64,000 bases of DNA from Rhexocercosporidium sp. MPI-PUGE-AT-0058 (GCA_020746875.1 JAGTJL010000002.1:3410001-3474000), one strand, 5' to 3'; positions 11,411 through 23,820 are shown, counted from the first letter of the stretch. The notes: a model not told the origin generated them from the letters alone. A program made the numbers and translations.

Positions 11411-12552
11411 AAGGTTGTTCCGTAAGGTGTGGAGCAAGGACTATTCTTGTTGAGTGTGAATTCAGGAAGCCTTGATGGTCAGAACGAGGAAAATTCCAAG
11501 ATCGTTTCTTTATATAGCCATGGAGAGAACTTGTCTGATTCACTAGATTTTTTATTCTCTGTTTTTCTTTGTTGAGGATCTGGATTCTTGTATTCTCACA
11601 TAATGAAAGCCATGAACGTAGCTTTGTTCTCCCGTTTACTTGGAAAATTGATTGTTGTTTTGAGTTCTCACCATTAAGTATGTCTAAGCACAGCTATACA
11701 GCACAAAAAAAAAGGGAAGAGACATATCATAGTCGTACTCAAATCAAACAGATGATGTTAGGAGATAGCATCAAATGAACATGATCACTCAAATCAACGA
11801 TGTGCATTTATGAGATATAGCATTCCAAACACCACAAACATAAACTTATACTAATAAGAATTCGTCTAGTCCATCACTTGCGACTGCCTTTGTGGGTGCG
11901 GCGATCCGATCGTGGTGGAGATCAACTTCGGGTTGCGAATTGTTCCAATTGCCAATTTCTGATGAGGTTTCGACCGTTTCGTATGTTCTCCGTTATCTAA
12001 AGCAAGCCATCGGAACAACTGAGACTGTTTCGGGCTAACTTTCCGGTGATATACAAATGTGAAAATTTTTCCTTGGAAACGTGTACGCCATATTTCTAAC
12101 ACACCCTATCTCCAAGCCTCTGTAGAGCTCCAAATTGCAGGTTCTTTGGCCTCTTAAACTCCCGCCATATGCCACCTTTACCTCTAATAATTACTCTATT
12201 CGCACTCTCTAATAGGAAAATTGACGAAACGCCTAATACGCTATTAACCATAACGTCGGAGCAAAATCTCCGGAGGTACCTTATAATGTTATCCTTGCAT
12301 TCGCTCGTGGATAAATTGAGTCGCTGACTAAAGATCTTGCATGCACGATATTCTCGAGCCGATGTGACATAAGGTGGCCCTTCAACTGACCTCGGCATGA
12401 ACAAGGGGAATACTCTTGGCATGGACATTCTTTCAGGGATCTAAAGAAGTTTGCATGTGAATGTACTTGCATTGAAAGAATCAAAGTCAACTATTCCCTT
12501 CATGCAGATATTGATTTCGCTGACTGAGAAAAGTGTAACTATTTCTCGATCA
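11411..12552. other. Region between duplicate fragment and tyrosinase; two unassigned ORFs
   Basis: Two minus-strand open frames, 12096-12428 (110 codons) and 11866-12102 (78 codons), follow each other in different frames. The first is rich in Arg and Leu, but I recognise no motif. They may be part of a decayed element. I do not call them genes. Confidence 0.3.
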
Positions 12553-13854
12553 CTAACTATCGTAGGTGTAACAAAACGGCCCATCCACCGTACTCATCAA
12601 GTCTCTCATGGCAATGGGACCATACCCTTCATTTCCAGCGTAGCCAACATCAACGATTGTATCAAGGGTGGTATTGGCGGAAGGAGGCATATTCATCAAA
12701 GTTCCAGTACCTGAGATGGCATTCAAACGGTTTGCAGGATCTTGATTCTGCCACAACCACCAAACTCTGTCAATCATACCATGGTGGAGGTAGAAAGCTG
12801 GATCTCCAGGGGAGACGAACGCATCTCCTCCTGGATTACCTGCAATGGTGTAGTGTCCACCCCCATGCACACCGATATTCCCAGACCCAGGGATACCTTG
12901 CATCACTGACTGGAACCAGTAAATGTCGTTGTTTTGAGTGATCAAGTCAGAGATGGCAGTTGCGTTTGCGTACTTGTTGTTGACTGCGGAACCTATGTCG
13001 CGAACGAGGCAACGTGGGTTGTAGTCGAGCCCACTGCCGTTGACTGTACCACCGCCATTGATAGGAAGAGATACCGGTCCAAGATTGACACTCATGTTTG
13101 CGAAGGGACCAGAAGTCACACATCCGCCACCGTTTCCAGCAGGGAGGTGGATATCCTCGACTCCTGGAAGTTGCAAAACTAAATCTCCCTTATCTGCAAT
13201 ATACTCTCCATTCCCTGACATACTAGTTGCGCTTCCGTCAAACACAGGGTTTGCTTCGGTGTTGTCAGAGAACAGGCCCCAGTTCCAGTATGGATGTGCT
13301 CCTTCGTATCCACACTCGTTTCGAAGAGTCTCTTCGTAAACCCAGAGATAGTACCGATGCCATGCGAGGAAGGTCCCCTACGAGGCGGAATGTTAGTCTG
13401 ACCAGAAGAAATCTTCATTTAGAGTCTTACCGTAAAGTGAATAGTGAATGTTTGGTTGATATGAGTGCCAACAAAGTCATCGAATCTTGACCGAACACCT
13501 GGAATCTGATCCGTGGGGGTCAATGGAGATTTCGATTGAAGACAAAGAACAGCATCGGTGTATGCGATTCTTTCCTCCGCCGAGAGGGTACCCCTGAAAT
13601 CATTAGCTGGTGATCTAAGCTTGGGTTTGGGCTTCTGAATACCATTCTTTTCGAATGGATATATTGTCAGCTGTACATTTGTTTGAGCGGGGGATATTTC
13701 CGTAAGCGTGCTCTAACGTCTGATGTTCATTGCGTTTGGCAATTGAGGAGAGAGCATTCAGTGTTGCTGTTGCTGCATCATTAGCATCCCAGACAGGATG
13801 CGAGACTACCGATCCCACAAGGAGAGCGATAGTGGCGGCAGAGTGAAGATACAT
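12553..13854 (-). CDS. Tyrosinase-like type-3 copper oxidase, secreted
   Basis: Tyrosinase-domain protein that should bind two coppers and oxidise phenols. Exons 13854-13643, 13593-13431 and 13377-12553 join with phase-correct GT..AG introns (13594-13642 and 13378-13430) to give 399 residues. The N-terminus MYLHSAATIALLVGSVVSHP is a signal peptide. Copper site A is seen in THINQTF, TIHFTG and FLAWHRYYLWVYEE; copper site B in GVHGGGHYT and DPAFYLHHGMIDRVWWLWQ. The length and the missing C-terminal extension fit the short fungal secreted tyrosinases, like those encoded beside some polyketide clusters. No biosynthetic genes flank it here. Its exact substrate cannot be told. Confidence 0.93.
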
Positions 13855-14500
13855 ATTGACGATACAATAGCTGACGATGATCTTCGAGGGAGCGCAGAGG
13901 ATGATCCTACAAGTAACGCTGGTAGTGACTCGTGTAAGTAAGCAGCTTTTGTGCTAAGGGAAAAGTCCAGTTATTTATATTTCCTTGTGGCTTTTGCCTC
14001 TTACTAATGTTGACTCGGAGCGGTTGACAGGCGTAAAATTAGGAGTGAGCTCCGGAGCTTGCCCAATCAAAGTCAATGACAACCATGCTCATAGAAGCAG
14101 CACTTGGTCTTGGAGAGCGGGGGTATGGCGGGGATCTGGTTCAAATCGGCACCATACGATAATTATCCCTGCCGCATTCATCTTTCACCCAGGAGTTTAG
14201 TAGCTTCTACAAAGATCAATAGAAGTTGACTTGATTACTCTCAACGCTTAGCTGCTGCTAATTGCCGAAGAGGCTATCTTCTTTGCACCATTTACAAAAG
14301 TCTTTCCAAAATCATGAAGCTGGTAGTAGTATCGATGGCGGCATCGAACAAATCATTGGGCTTACCTCGCTTCGGCCCGTTGCGGCCTACCTTAACGGAT
14401 GCGCACATGAATTAGGGTATTGAAGCAGTCAGGCTTAAGTCTGACTGCATCATTAGCGCCTGAAGAGACATGGAGCAAGTAGTAAGGACAGTGAGAGTAA
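13855..14500. other. Intergenic region, tyrosinase promoter side
   Basis: No gene recognised. The sequence near 14137-14155 resembles a tRNA B box but no tRNA fold can be built around it (see rejected items). The region ends at the TA target site of the transposon. Confidence 0.4.
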
Positions 14501-14502
14501 TA

Positions 14503-14586
14503 GTGGGTGTAAACCATACCACTTTCTCGCCCGCTCTAAAGTGGGGGAAAGCAAGATGTTCGCGGAAAGCAAGTTTGTCCGCGCTC
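14503..14586 (+). repeat. Terminal inverted repeat, left
   Basis: An 84-base repeat starting GTGGGTGTAAACC directly after TA. It pairs with 17066-17149 at 76 of 84 positions, with only transitions among the differences. It contains two tandem copies of GGAAAGCAAG-like sequence. Confidence 0.95.
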
Positions 14587-14681
14587 GTATCAAATTTAGT
14601 AGTAAAACAAGACAATCAGTTACTACTAGAACATCAGAATTTCCTAAAAAATTATTTAGTATTTGAAGATATATATATAAT

Positions 14682-16990
14682 TTAATGGAATCTAATAAAA
14701 TTATTATTACCTGTAATTGAATTAAGTGACGCGATAGATCTTGGTGGCGAAGAAGGTATATGAATATTATTTTCGTTATTTTCGTTACTTTCGTTACCTT
14801 TGTCTTTATTTAACTTCATTCGTCTTAGAGGAGAGGATGGTAAACCATTATTATCCTCTTGGTCTCTTATATCAAAATCACTATTAATTAGTATGGCCGC
14901 TAATGGGTTCCGCTTAACGCTGAATGCACGCTCTTTATCTAATAACGCCGGATCAATAGGAATATCAGGAGGACAGAAATTGATCGGATTTTTTGCAATA
15001 ACTTCGTTATATTCCTCTTGTTCGTGAGCTAGCTTGTCTTGGAAAGGAAGTAGACGTCGATTAAGAGTATCTTTCTTTTCTTCCGATGGGTTTTTCTTAC
15101 GGTCTCGTATTGGTATAAGGCGTAAAGGGAGAATAGGATTTCTAAGTCGTCGCTGGTCCTCCGCGAATTTCTTTCGCTCTTTTTCAGCTTTCCGGTCAGC
15201 TACTCCTTCAGCGTGGAGCTCTTTCTTAATCTTGTTTTCTTTTAAGATTAAGAGACGACGAGCCTTTTTCAGTGCTCTCTCCTGCAAGTCAGCTTCTTTG
15301 ATCTTAATCTTAGCTAGTGTTGTAGATGCAAGTAAAGAACTTCTACGTTGTAAACTCATACGAGAAGTGAGTTTCTTCTGTTGAAATAATACCTGTTTCT
15401 TCCGATTCTCTATAGCTTCTCTTTTATGTAAACTCTTACGAGCAAGATAGGTCTGAGTTGCAGGTAGGAAATCGTCGTATTTTCTTCTTGTTGGAGAAGA
15501 GAGTGCGGCTCTAATCTTTGGTGTAAGATCTTTAAGTTGTCGAGAGAGTTCACTATACGTGGTTAGGGAATTATGCTTTTCTAATGAAGGAAGCTTATAG
15601 TTTTGCTTTAGTTGCTGGTATAAACTAGCTTGATTCGTTATGGTTATATTATTTATTTTACTGCTAGAATTGCCTTCGTCCTCAGCTTTATCTTCGGAAT
15701 GGCCGTAATACAAGAAGTCTAAACCGGCGTCTTTCTTAGACTTTTTACCGTATTCTTTGACCTTCTTTTGAACTATCTTAAAGTCTATAGGCCATACTCT
15801 AGCGTGTTTAAAAGCGTGTTTGATAGAACGTTCCGTGAAGGTTTTACGGCGAATTTCAGGGAGATCACGGAAGAAGTAATACAAGTTGTATTCTGGTTCG
15901 TACGCACGTATAGCGTTTATTATAGCGACCTGCTGATATCTCTTCTATTGGCGAAAACAGCTTACGTTATACGGCTGTAATAAATGCGTTTGATGGGAAG
16001 GGAACTTGATAAGTTATATTCTATTTGCTTTTGCTTTAAGAACGAAGCTTTTATTCTTATGGCAAAGCTGACTATTAAGAAGAAGAAGTTGCTATGGCTT
16101 ATTCGGCTTATAGTCGTTGTGTTTGATGAAATGGTTTAGCTAGGCTATAGTGATTCCGTCGTTTGTATAACCTGATTCCGAGACGGTAATAACCTCTAGA
16201 CTAGTTATCTCTGGAGCAAACCAGTTTGCTATTAAAAGCTTTCTTTTGACGATTATTATAGGCGGAAGAGCTTTCTTATTCGCATAGATACTTTTAATCA
16301 CAGTGACAGATATGCGGTTCTCTGGTACGCCGGTATATATCTCCTTGATACTAATTGGTATTATTACTTCTTCTCCTGCCGGCATACAGATCCTCGCACC
16401 TTTCTCGTTTATATTGTGTATCTTATGGCGTTCTCTAGGCTTAATTTGGCAGTATTCAATAGCTGGGGCAAGCTCTTGACGGAACTATTGTTCCAGGTTC
16501 TCCTCCGCGTGCATATCGACCTTGTGGGTAGCAATGGGCTTCGTTTTTATAGTATGAATCGCCTCGTTTTTCCGTATCCATTCGCGGCACTATCGCTGTG
16601 TAGGCTCTGCTAGCCCCTGCTGTCTTCGTAGCCATATCGCATAGTTGTATATTATTTGCTTTGTAGCTCCTTTATTATCGTCGGTGGCGTGGTTAACGAT
16701 ATATAAGAGTATAGCGTTCTCTTGCTTAGGGGAAAGTATACGATTATGGCCGCTATGTGTAATAGACTTCGGCTTGGGTTTCTTGTCTCTCTCTCTTCTT
16801 TATCTCTTTTGCAACGTATTTGGCTTCGTAATATTATATATTCGCGCCGCAGTTATTGGATCTTCTGTTGGATTCGTTCGCAGGTAGTTTAGAGCTAGCT
16901 GAAGCCGATCAGACGCTGGGTAATTACGCTGTAAGACACCACGAGGCCCTGAAGAAAGTCGAGCTATTTTGATGAAAATGCAAAGGTGAA
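14682..16990 (-). pseudogene. DDE transposase of the Fot1/pogo-like element
   Basis: Read from about 16990 toward 14682 on the minus strand. The N-terminal half has a helix-turn-helix-like start (LNYLRTNPTEDPITAARIYN). The DDE core includes NINEKGARICMPAGEEVI, YTGVPENRISVTVI, EVITVSESGYTNDGI, IKFPSHQTHLLQP and YYFFRDLPEIRRK, then a long Lys/Arg-rich tail ends at 14682. Four stops lie in one frame: TAG at 16140-16142, 16092-16094 and 15945-15947, and TAA at 16014-16016. At the three TAG positions relatives carry Trp, so TGG became TAG, the change made when RIP acts on CpA of the other strand. More stops occur upstream (after LQKR near 16806, and before CREWI). The protein cannot be made. Confidence 0.88.
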
Positions 16991-17065
16991 TTGTCGCGAG
17001 TTGTCATTATAAAAAGTGGTGGTTTTGGTGAGGTTCTCTTATAAAAACGCGCCTCGGCTAATGCT

Positions 17066-17149
17066 GAGCGCGGATAAACTTGCTTTCCGCGGATATCTTG
17101 CTTTCCCCTACTTTGGAGCGGGCGAGAAAGTGGTGTGGTTTACACCTAT
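17066..17149 (-). repeat. Terminal inverted repeat, right
   Basis: Reverse complement of the left repeat, read inward from the TA at 17150. It keeps the same two GGAAAGCAAG-like units and ends inside at GAGCGCGG. Confidence 0.95.
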
Positions 17150-17151
17150 TA

Positions 17152-17706
17152 TTAGTTTGTATCAAGTATATAAGAATTGAACTCTCAGTACTTTTGATTT
17201 TTTGGATATGCTTCTACGGGGAATTAACGAAAATCGATTAACAAATCAAGATAAGGGGGTGTCTTTGCAAAGTAATGTCAAACACATCCAACCTGACTGC
17301 GGTATCTCCTGTCATGTTTCCCCAGATCGACTTTTGAGTTACGGGATGAAAGACATGGGATGGCTGCAGGCATGCTACGAAGTACAGGGTGCGGGGTGCG
17401 GGGTGCGGGATGTACTTTTGAGCCCGATTTAGGGCGGATCTGCCAGCTGCTCATCCTTGTACCCGAATCGCAGCTCATTTGCCTGTCTCTCCTAGAGTCT
17501 CCCTCTCGCAGCCTACCAGAGAGTTTCATTACACTCAAGGTCAGGGCGTACCTCAATCACTCAATGCAGACTTGGGCAGACCTCCAGGAGGTGCATGTCT
17601 CACACTCATAAGTTGCACTTACACATTAATTAATATCACATTCAAAATAAGATGTCTCCACTAATTCAAGTTTCAAGCTGGCAAAGGTCAACCAACATTA
17701 TGATTT
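17152..17706. other. Intergenic region right of the transposon
   Basis: No gene recognised. A short tandem run of GTGCGGG units is present near 17388-17408. Confidence 0.4.
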
Positions 17707-17991
17707 TCAAATTCCGAAACGTAATTATTCCAGTTAACAACCTCAGAAAACCAGCTTCAATGCTGCAGCCCATCATGTCTTCCCCGAATCTTGACTTCTC
17801 AAAGTCTGCGCTTGCCAACAAAATCCCGTCCTTTGTTAAGTGCTTCAACTTCGCCACTTAGTCTCGCGAAGTCCTCTTCGCGTTTCTTAATGCGGGCATC
17901 GAGCGCTGCTTTTGCGGCTGCTTTCTTCCCTGCTTCGGTCTCGGTGGCTGCTTGTTTTTGTTGGGTCTTGGAATTCTTGTCCATCTTGATT
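17707..17991 (+). repeat. Direct duplication, copy B
   Basis: Homologous to 11107-11392 (copy A) in the same orientation, about 6.6 kb away. Copy B carries the intact small coiled-coil gene. Similarity covers that gene and about 100 bases of its 3' flank. Confidence 0.75.
17799..17984 (-). CDS. Small Ala/Lys-rich coiled-coil protein, function unknown
   Basis: A 61-residue intact frame from ATG at 17984, starting MDKNSKTQQKQAATETEAGK and ending GRDFVGKRRL. The middle is an Ala/Lys/Glu-rich helix (KAALDARIKKREEDFARLSG) with heptad-like spacing, so a coiled coil is likely. I do not know the family. The reason to believe it is that a decayed copy with the same protein pattern lies at 11107-11392, and differences between the copies fall in a way that respects the frame of this one. 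Cellular role unknown. Confidence 0.6.
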   Translation of the reverse strand: MDKNSKTQQKQAATETEAGKKAAAKAALDARIKKREEDFARLSGEVEALNKGRDFVGKRRL

Positions 17992-18610
17992 GACTTATTT
18001 GCTGTATGGCAGTGTTCTGCTAGAGTTCGGTGTTCCTTGATAGTGGGATAGATTGTGAGTTGTAGGATCGAGAGATATTTGGCGCGGCTTTTTGTATTGT
18101 GGAATGGTGCGTAGATCCAGGCGCTCGATAGTATGTTACTATATATGTAATCGAAGAGTTATTTGCTGTTATTCACTGTTTATTCGTGTTTTGTTCGCAG
18201 CCGTAAAGAGACAATAAGATAAAGAAATCAAACTGATAGCTTTGTTTCGATTGTCAAAATTGACGACATTCATTGTTATTAATGTGAAACAAACGATAAG
18301 TGATAATCAATAAACTCCACCAGATGCCCTCCAGTAAGTCTCCCTACACAGATGTCAATTATTCTCTCCATTATCTCGAATAGCTATCATCTCAGACTCG
18401 GCCACTATTTCGTCCAGTGGCTGTTGAAGGCCGATACCGAGTATTGATGTCTGAGAATCGTTGCATACCCCACTGCTGACAGATACTACCGCCTTGTCGA
18501 ATATCAGCTAACAATGCTAGCCTTCCTTTGATATTCCCGCAGCTGCCACCCAGATGTCTCTCTTCGACCCCCAGATGCGTAAGATGTCATTGGGAACCTG
18601 TTTTCAGTAA
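17992..18610. other. Intergenic region, nothing recognised
   Basis: This is the promoter side of the small coiled-coil gene. No further gene or repeat can be supported. Confidence 0.35.
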
Positions 18611-18937
18611 TCATAAGTAGCCTTCGCCCCTCGTTACGCCTTTGAAATCTTTCAATAATCTAAGATCCCTCTCCTTGCCAAACTTCTCTATCTTCAAGTT
18701 ATCATGTTCAGCTTTCAGTAGCACGAGATTCTTCTGTAAGCCTCTGATTTTTTTCTCCATGCGTTTTTGCTTCTCCCTTGAGGAAGCCATTCGATTTGAA
18801 AGATAATCAAGGTGAGCTTCCGATATACGGACGGATTTAATGAAGAGAGCATCAATTATTGGCTCATTTTCCTGGATATTTTGAAACGTATCCTGAATAT
18901 CAGGACGAGGCAGGAATTGTTCGCTATATCGTAACAT
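18611..18937 (-). CDS. Putative coiled-coil protein, unknown
   Basis: A 108-residue single-exon frame from an ATG at 18937. The second half is strongly charged and helical (SSREKQKRMEKKIRGLQKNL, then LKAEHDNLKIEKFGKERDL), typical of a coiled coil. There is no signal peptide and no recognisable domain. It lies in a repeat-affected region and could be a gene remnant; coding status is uncertain. Confidence 0.4.
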   Translation of the reverse strand: MLRYSEQFLPRPDIQDTFQNIQENEPIIDALFIKSVRISEAHLDYLSNRMASSREKQKRMEKKIRGLQKNLVLLKAEHDNLKIEKFGKERDLRLLKDFKGVTRGEGYL

Positions 18938-20233
18938 TCCGGCTATCTTAAGCGAGGGATTACGATTTCTTTCAAAAGAGTTGAAGCGATGGCTGAAGAT
19001 CTACTCAATGATTTGGTGATAGAAATCGGTTCAAGAAGCTTAAATTGAAATATCTGAGAGTAAATTACCTCGCGCAAGTGCTTTCGAGGTGCGGATTCTG
19101 AAGACTAAAAATCTCCTCTGTTGAAAGTAGAGGTATTTATACCTTGTATAGTCTAACGTGAATCACGGCTAGCTCAGGGTAACTGAAAGAGACAAAAGTC
19201 ACTATGAGAATCTTATATATGACCGATGCTGACTCACGCAATTCTTGCTACTCGCTTGCTCTCTAGTTGTGAATGTCGATTAGAAGCATGAACTTCACGA
19301 CTGATTTGATTGATTCTGGAAGCTGCTACATGGCACTAAAATGATAAATGAAATCATAGAAGAATTTGTCTCCTGTACTGGTACAGAAATCCTGTGAGAT
19401 CTCATGTTGGATGTTTTTCTTTCGCAAGGAATTCTTACTACTTGCTAAACCTTACAGAATTGAGAAATCTGCTTTTCGCCCCATATATGTATACAAATTG
19501 CATAGGAAGTTGGCTTTGTACGTTGTCTAGTCGAGCAACAACCTAATTCAAATAAATAAAGGCATTCGCTTCGCATGACGTTGAGTTTACGGCATTAGAT
19601 AGACTATGTTGCCCTCGTCATTTAAGAACTTCCGTTCCCAAATTCTTCGTACTGCAGATACTTACTCTTCCCCTTCACCACCAGTGCAGCCATCCGAATG
19701 GTCAGAAGACCCTCTCTTTACCTCAAGAAATAGATCTAAGTAGATAAGATCCGAAATCCCATGACTAGATATAGGGGCTCGCTTATCACTTAATGAGTTA
19801 TCCTTGTTTTGTCTAAGCCATAGCTATTTACTCTACTCTACCGAGTTTGCGACATTCCTGCACAAAATGCATATGACTTCAATTGTCTAGAAATAGAGCT
19901 GAGTGGTCCAGATCGCCCCTTGCATGATAGAGTGGATTGAACTGTTGCCGGCATATCAGCTGATGCTCGTGCGCCAGGTTCGTCGGTGCAGGCAGGATTC
20001 GCTTTGCCTTGGCTCCCTGGCGGAGACGATGCAAACAGGGTTGATGACGATGGTAGACTCTGTTCAATCTGTGACTGTGCTCACGTAAAGGGAGAACAAT
20101 AGTGCACCTGTGTGTGGTACGATATATATGCAGAAAAGAAATATTCTCCATCACTACAAAATCCATTCCACAGCCATTTAACATACACAACCTCGTCGAG
20201 CCTCTCCTCGTTTGAGAACCCCATCTCTGTTGA
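18938..20233. other. Intergenic region, nothing recognised
   Basis: AT-leaning sequence between the coiled-coil ORF and the 3' end of the alcohol dehydrogenase gene. The longer open frames here (for example 19879-20298 minus) overlap the dehydrogenase and look like shadows. Confidence 0.35.
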
Positions 20234-21557
20234 TCAAGGTCTGTTGAAGTCAATGACCACTCGTCCGGCAATTTCACCTCTTCTAAGCTGCTGCACACTC
20301 TCCGGCATCTCGCTCAACCCTCTAACCTCACAGATCTGCTTCAACAGTCCTCGCTGTGCATATTCTAGAGCCTGCGCTGTGTCTTGCATAGTGCCAACCA
20401 GAGAGCCGATAACTTTGAGATTGCGGAAGGAGAAGTGCGAGGGGTCCCCACCGATTGTGACTGTATCTTTCGGTGCTGGAAGCGGTTAGGCAGTAGTCAA
20501 AGACACAACAAGAACTGGGAATAATAATGGAGACTTACGCAGAGCAACACACATAATCACCCCTCCAATGCGATCTCCGATATAACTAATAGCGCTAGAA
20601 TACGCTTGATACGCAGTCACGACCACACCGTGCGCGCCCACCCCTCCAGCGACACGCTTCACTTCAGCTGCTACATCAGAGACTTCCTTGAAGTCAACAA
20701 ATTCTTCAGCGCCCATCTCGAGAGAAAGTTTCTTCTTCTGCGATCCGGTATCAATTACAATTGGGCGCATACCCATTGCTTTTGCGAGCTGAACACCTTG
20801 GATCCCAACCCCTCCACCTCCACCTGGAAAGACGACCCATTGTCCAACTTTCAGGCCAGAATCAATCAGTGCTCTGTGCATGGTAGATGCACTGCACATA
20901 ATCGGGCCAGCAACATAGTCGCTCACCCCGTCTGGAATTGGACTTGTGTATTTAGCTGGGCTGACGACATATTGTTGATAACTGCCTGTCGTCGTATCAA
21001 TTGCTGCATCATCGTCAAACCGAGTATAAGGGAAAGGAGTGCTTACCTGTAGCAGCCAAGCCAGTGTAAACACCCTTTTGGCAATAATTCTCCTTCCCGT
21101 CCCAGCACAGCTCACAAGTACCACAGACATCTAACAAAGGCTTGATGCCTCCTCGGTCACCCACTTTCCAGTTCTTGACATTGGCGCCCAGCTTGACGAT
21201 GACACCAGCACCCTCATGTCCGGCACACTTTACGCCGAAGGTAGACATGGGAGGGACATTCCAGTCGTTCATCATGAAGTGGATATCTGACATGCAGAGG
21301 CCTGTGGCATTGAGCTTGAGGAGAACCTCATCGGGACCTACATATCCGTCAGATTTTTTGTTTTAACTGGATGAATGTGGAGGCTCACCTGGCTCGGGCA
21401 CAGGCACATCCTGAATCTCGACCCGGAAATCCGGACCTGGGATAGTTAGTAAAGGGAAGCTGAAGGAAAGACTAGTTGTCTAACCCTCATTAACACAAAC
21501 TCCCGCCTTGCATGTTTTCGGGATGTCAAATTTGCGAGTTCCGTTTTGGTCTGCCAT
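20234..21557 (-). CDS. Zinc-dependent alcohol dehydrogenase (MDR superfamily)
   Basis: Medium-chain NAD(P)-dependent alcohol dehydrogenase of the yeast ADH type, likely cytosolic, interconverting alcohols and aldehydes. Five exons, 21557-21485, 21436-21389, 21337-21047, 21003-20539 and 20475-20234, close the frame and give 372 residues. Catalytic zinc ligands are seen in TGLCMSDIHF (Cys) and CAGHEGAGV (His), with the second zinc-binding Cys cluster in CGTCELCWDGKENYC. The Rossmann fold shows FPGGGGGVGIQGVQLAKAMG. The N-terminus MADQNGTRKFDIPKT has no targeting peptide. Introns are 48, 51, 43 and 63 bases. Substrate preference cannot be read from sequence. Confidence 0.93.
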
Positions 21558-23820
21558 GATTTTGATTTGATACCTGGACGAGTAGATGCTACGGGAAGTT
21601 TGTAAGTGGTAAATTCCATATTTATACGGTCTTGTCGTACAGGAGGTGTCGGGGAGCTAGGGAGTTAGTATCGCGGGGTAGACAGTGCGGGGTTGATGGG
21701 TGTCCGAGGAACGATGACGCTTTTCCTTTTGTACGCAGTGGTCAATCTTGTTGATTGGTCATTTCTGCTATGAGCTGTCAATGCCCAAGGCAAATTTGGA
21801 CATTGACAGGTCGGGGAGGAGTTTTGATGATGAAACTGCTGCTGCGAATATCTTGGCGCGAGGTAGACAAAGTCGTCTGAATCCAGTTCGGGTACACAAC
21901 GAGTACGCAACGAGAACACAGAAAGGTTCAATGCTCCACAACATATAGATCTAAAGCCCAACATGACGAGAGGTACGCTTCAAGCTAGAGTGATGATACA
22001 ACGATTCCTGATATCTCCTCGCACAGGATCATGCCATCCCCTTTCGACCGAAAGAATGGCCGAGTGAGCGGAGCTTAGCAAAAGTTTCTTAGCTGGACAC
22101 TTGCTCGTCACACGAAAGTACGGAAGAACGAATATTGAGGTTCTTCAGACTTGCGATGGCAAGGCTAGTTCAGGTTCTCATCGTTCCTCGAGTCCACAAC
22201 TATTTGTCATAGCAGATCTGGTTGCCGATATGACATTCCAACAGACCCGAGGGTACATCATAGTCCTTTATTCCCCGAAACGCTTTCTTGGATGTCTGAC
22301 CAGAACAAAAAAATGGACAACAACGCTGCCTAGATGTCTGATAAAATTGAATGGTGGAAGGATAGAGAGGGAATCGTGATCATCCTCAATTTGTGTTGCC
22401 CTTGCTGCAGGCTCATAACTCTATAAGATAAACCCTGAATGTATGGGGGTTTCTATGTATCCGAACCCCTATGTAGCTTATGGGGCCACTGGGGTTAGAC
22501 ACAGATGAGTTATTTGACTTGCAATAACGAGTGTTGGTGGAAATCCAGTACAACTTTAGCAGAGGGTGGACTGCGATGATCAGCTAATTCAGTTCTAACA
22601 AAAATCGGTAAAACCAAATCAACCAAGCGAACAGGATTCGCAAGGATCTGGTTTCCTGGAAATATACTCTGCAAATAACTATCATGACATGAACTTCAAG
22701 TTGTGGTTACGCTACCCCCTGAGAATGTGTTGATTCAGCACTCAAAACTTACCAGCTCGGATTCCTATAACTGCCCGGCATTCTCTCGATAGGACACCAA
22801 GCCTCATTCTTCACATCAATTTCTCTTTCGCCTCCTCACACATGGAAGTCGTGAGAACAGCACTCATTTAGTAGCTTCAGAGTATTAATGGCAACAATGC
22901 TGGTTATGTAGCCTCAACGAATCCGACCAGAGAACCATTTTTACTTGCCCTTCGCACCCCTCAGAACGAACCTTGCCTTATATCAAGCTCCATCAATACT
23001 AGGTCTGCAAGGCTTTCAGGTGAGGTTATCAACCTCTTTCACTCTTAGATAACATACATCTAACTCTTTCATAGCCCGTATATTGTTGACACTCAAGCGG
23101 TCAAAAGAGGTTGTTACCATATTCACGTTCAGATATATTTTTAGCCGTGGATCTACATCAGGGATCCCGATTAGTTCGTCTGCTCGATCGTACTTTCTCC
23201 AAGCAAGATCAAAACTGCTAGATCATTAATGTTCATGAAATAGCATTGCGAGTACGCCCGTGGTCGCTGAGCCATTGGATGTCTCCCCAATGTCCATTTA
23301 CTCAATTCCCGTGCTAGAAGGTCATAGAAAGAAGCGACCAGAGATCTCCGGATCAACACACTCTCCAAGCAGCCTATCGGCTAGCCGTGTTTATGTCCTA
23401 AAACTAGGCGTAAGAATTTCAGACTGCGGGTATAGGTAAACATGCCTAATCCGAGTAAATTCCTAATCCAGCGTCCTTTCGTGGACCACCTTGCCGAGCG
23501 AATGGATGCAGTAGCTTAGCGGGTTGTGTGAGATTATGGTTATTGTTATGGTTATTGTTATGGTTGATCCTGATCCTTGGTAAACCAGTCAAGTCTCAAT
23601 CACACCAGTGACACCACAACACAACTTCATCAAGAGCTAAGGTTAGACGACAGGTAAAACTTGGGGTATTTTATTGTTGCAAAGCCCTCTCGAAGCATAA
23701 TCTAGCAAATCCTCGGTACGTGCAAATAATTTCAAATAGGTAAGTCAACTCCTTTCCAAATGCGCCACGCTTCGCTTACTTCGCTTAAATCCTCACAAAC
23801 TCCCCTCTCTATTCCCCTCC
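21558..23820. other. Intergenic region, nothing recognised
   Basis: About 2.3 kb with no protein gene I can support. It holds a short minisatellite near 23535-23565 (ATGGTTATTGTT units). Confidence 0.4.

Larger units (their letters stand above)
14503..17149 (-). mobile_element. Tc1/mariner-superfamily (Fot1/pogo-like) DNA transposon, inactivated
   Basis: A 2647-base element bounded by 84-base terminal inverted repeats and flanked on both sides by TA (14501-14502 and 17150-17151), the target duplication of this superfamily. A single large transposase frame on the minus strand fills most of the interior and is interrupted by stop codons. The two inverted repeats differ at eight of 84 positions, and all eight differences are transitions. 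Together with TGG-to-TAG changes in the transposase, this points to RIP-like C-to-T mutation. Size, TIRs and TA duplication are read directly; the assignment to the Fot1/pogo branch rests on the transposase. Confidence 0.93.

Noticed and set aside
14095..14160. B-box-like GGTTCAAATC near a CACCA, suggesting a tRNA
   Set aside because: No acceptor stem partner, A box or anticodon arm can be built in the preceding 80 bases.
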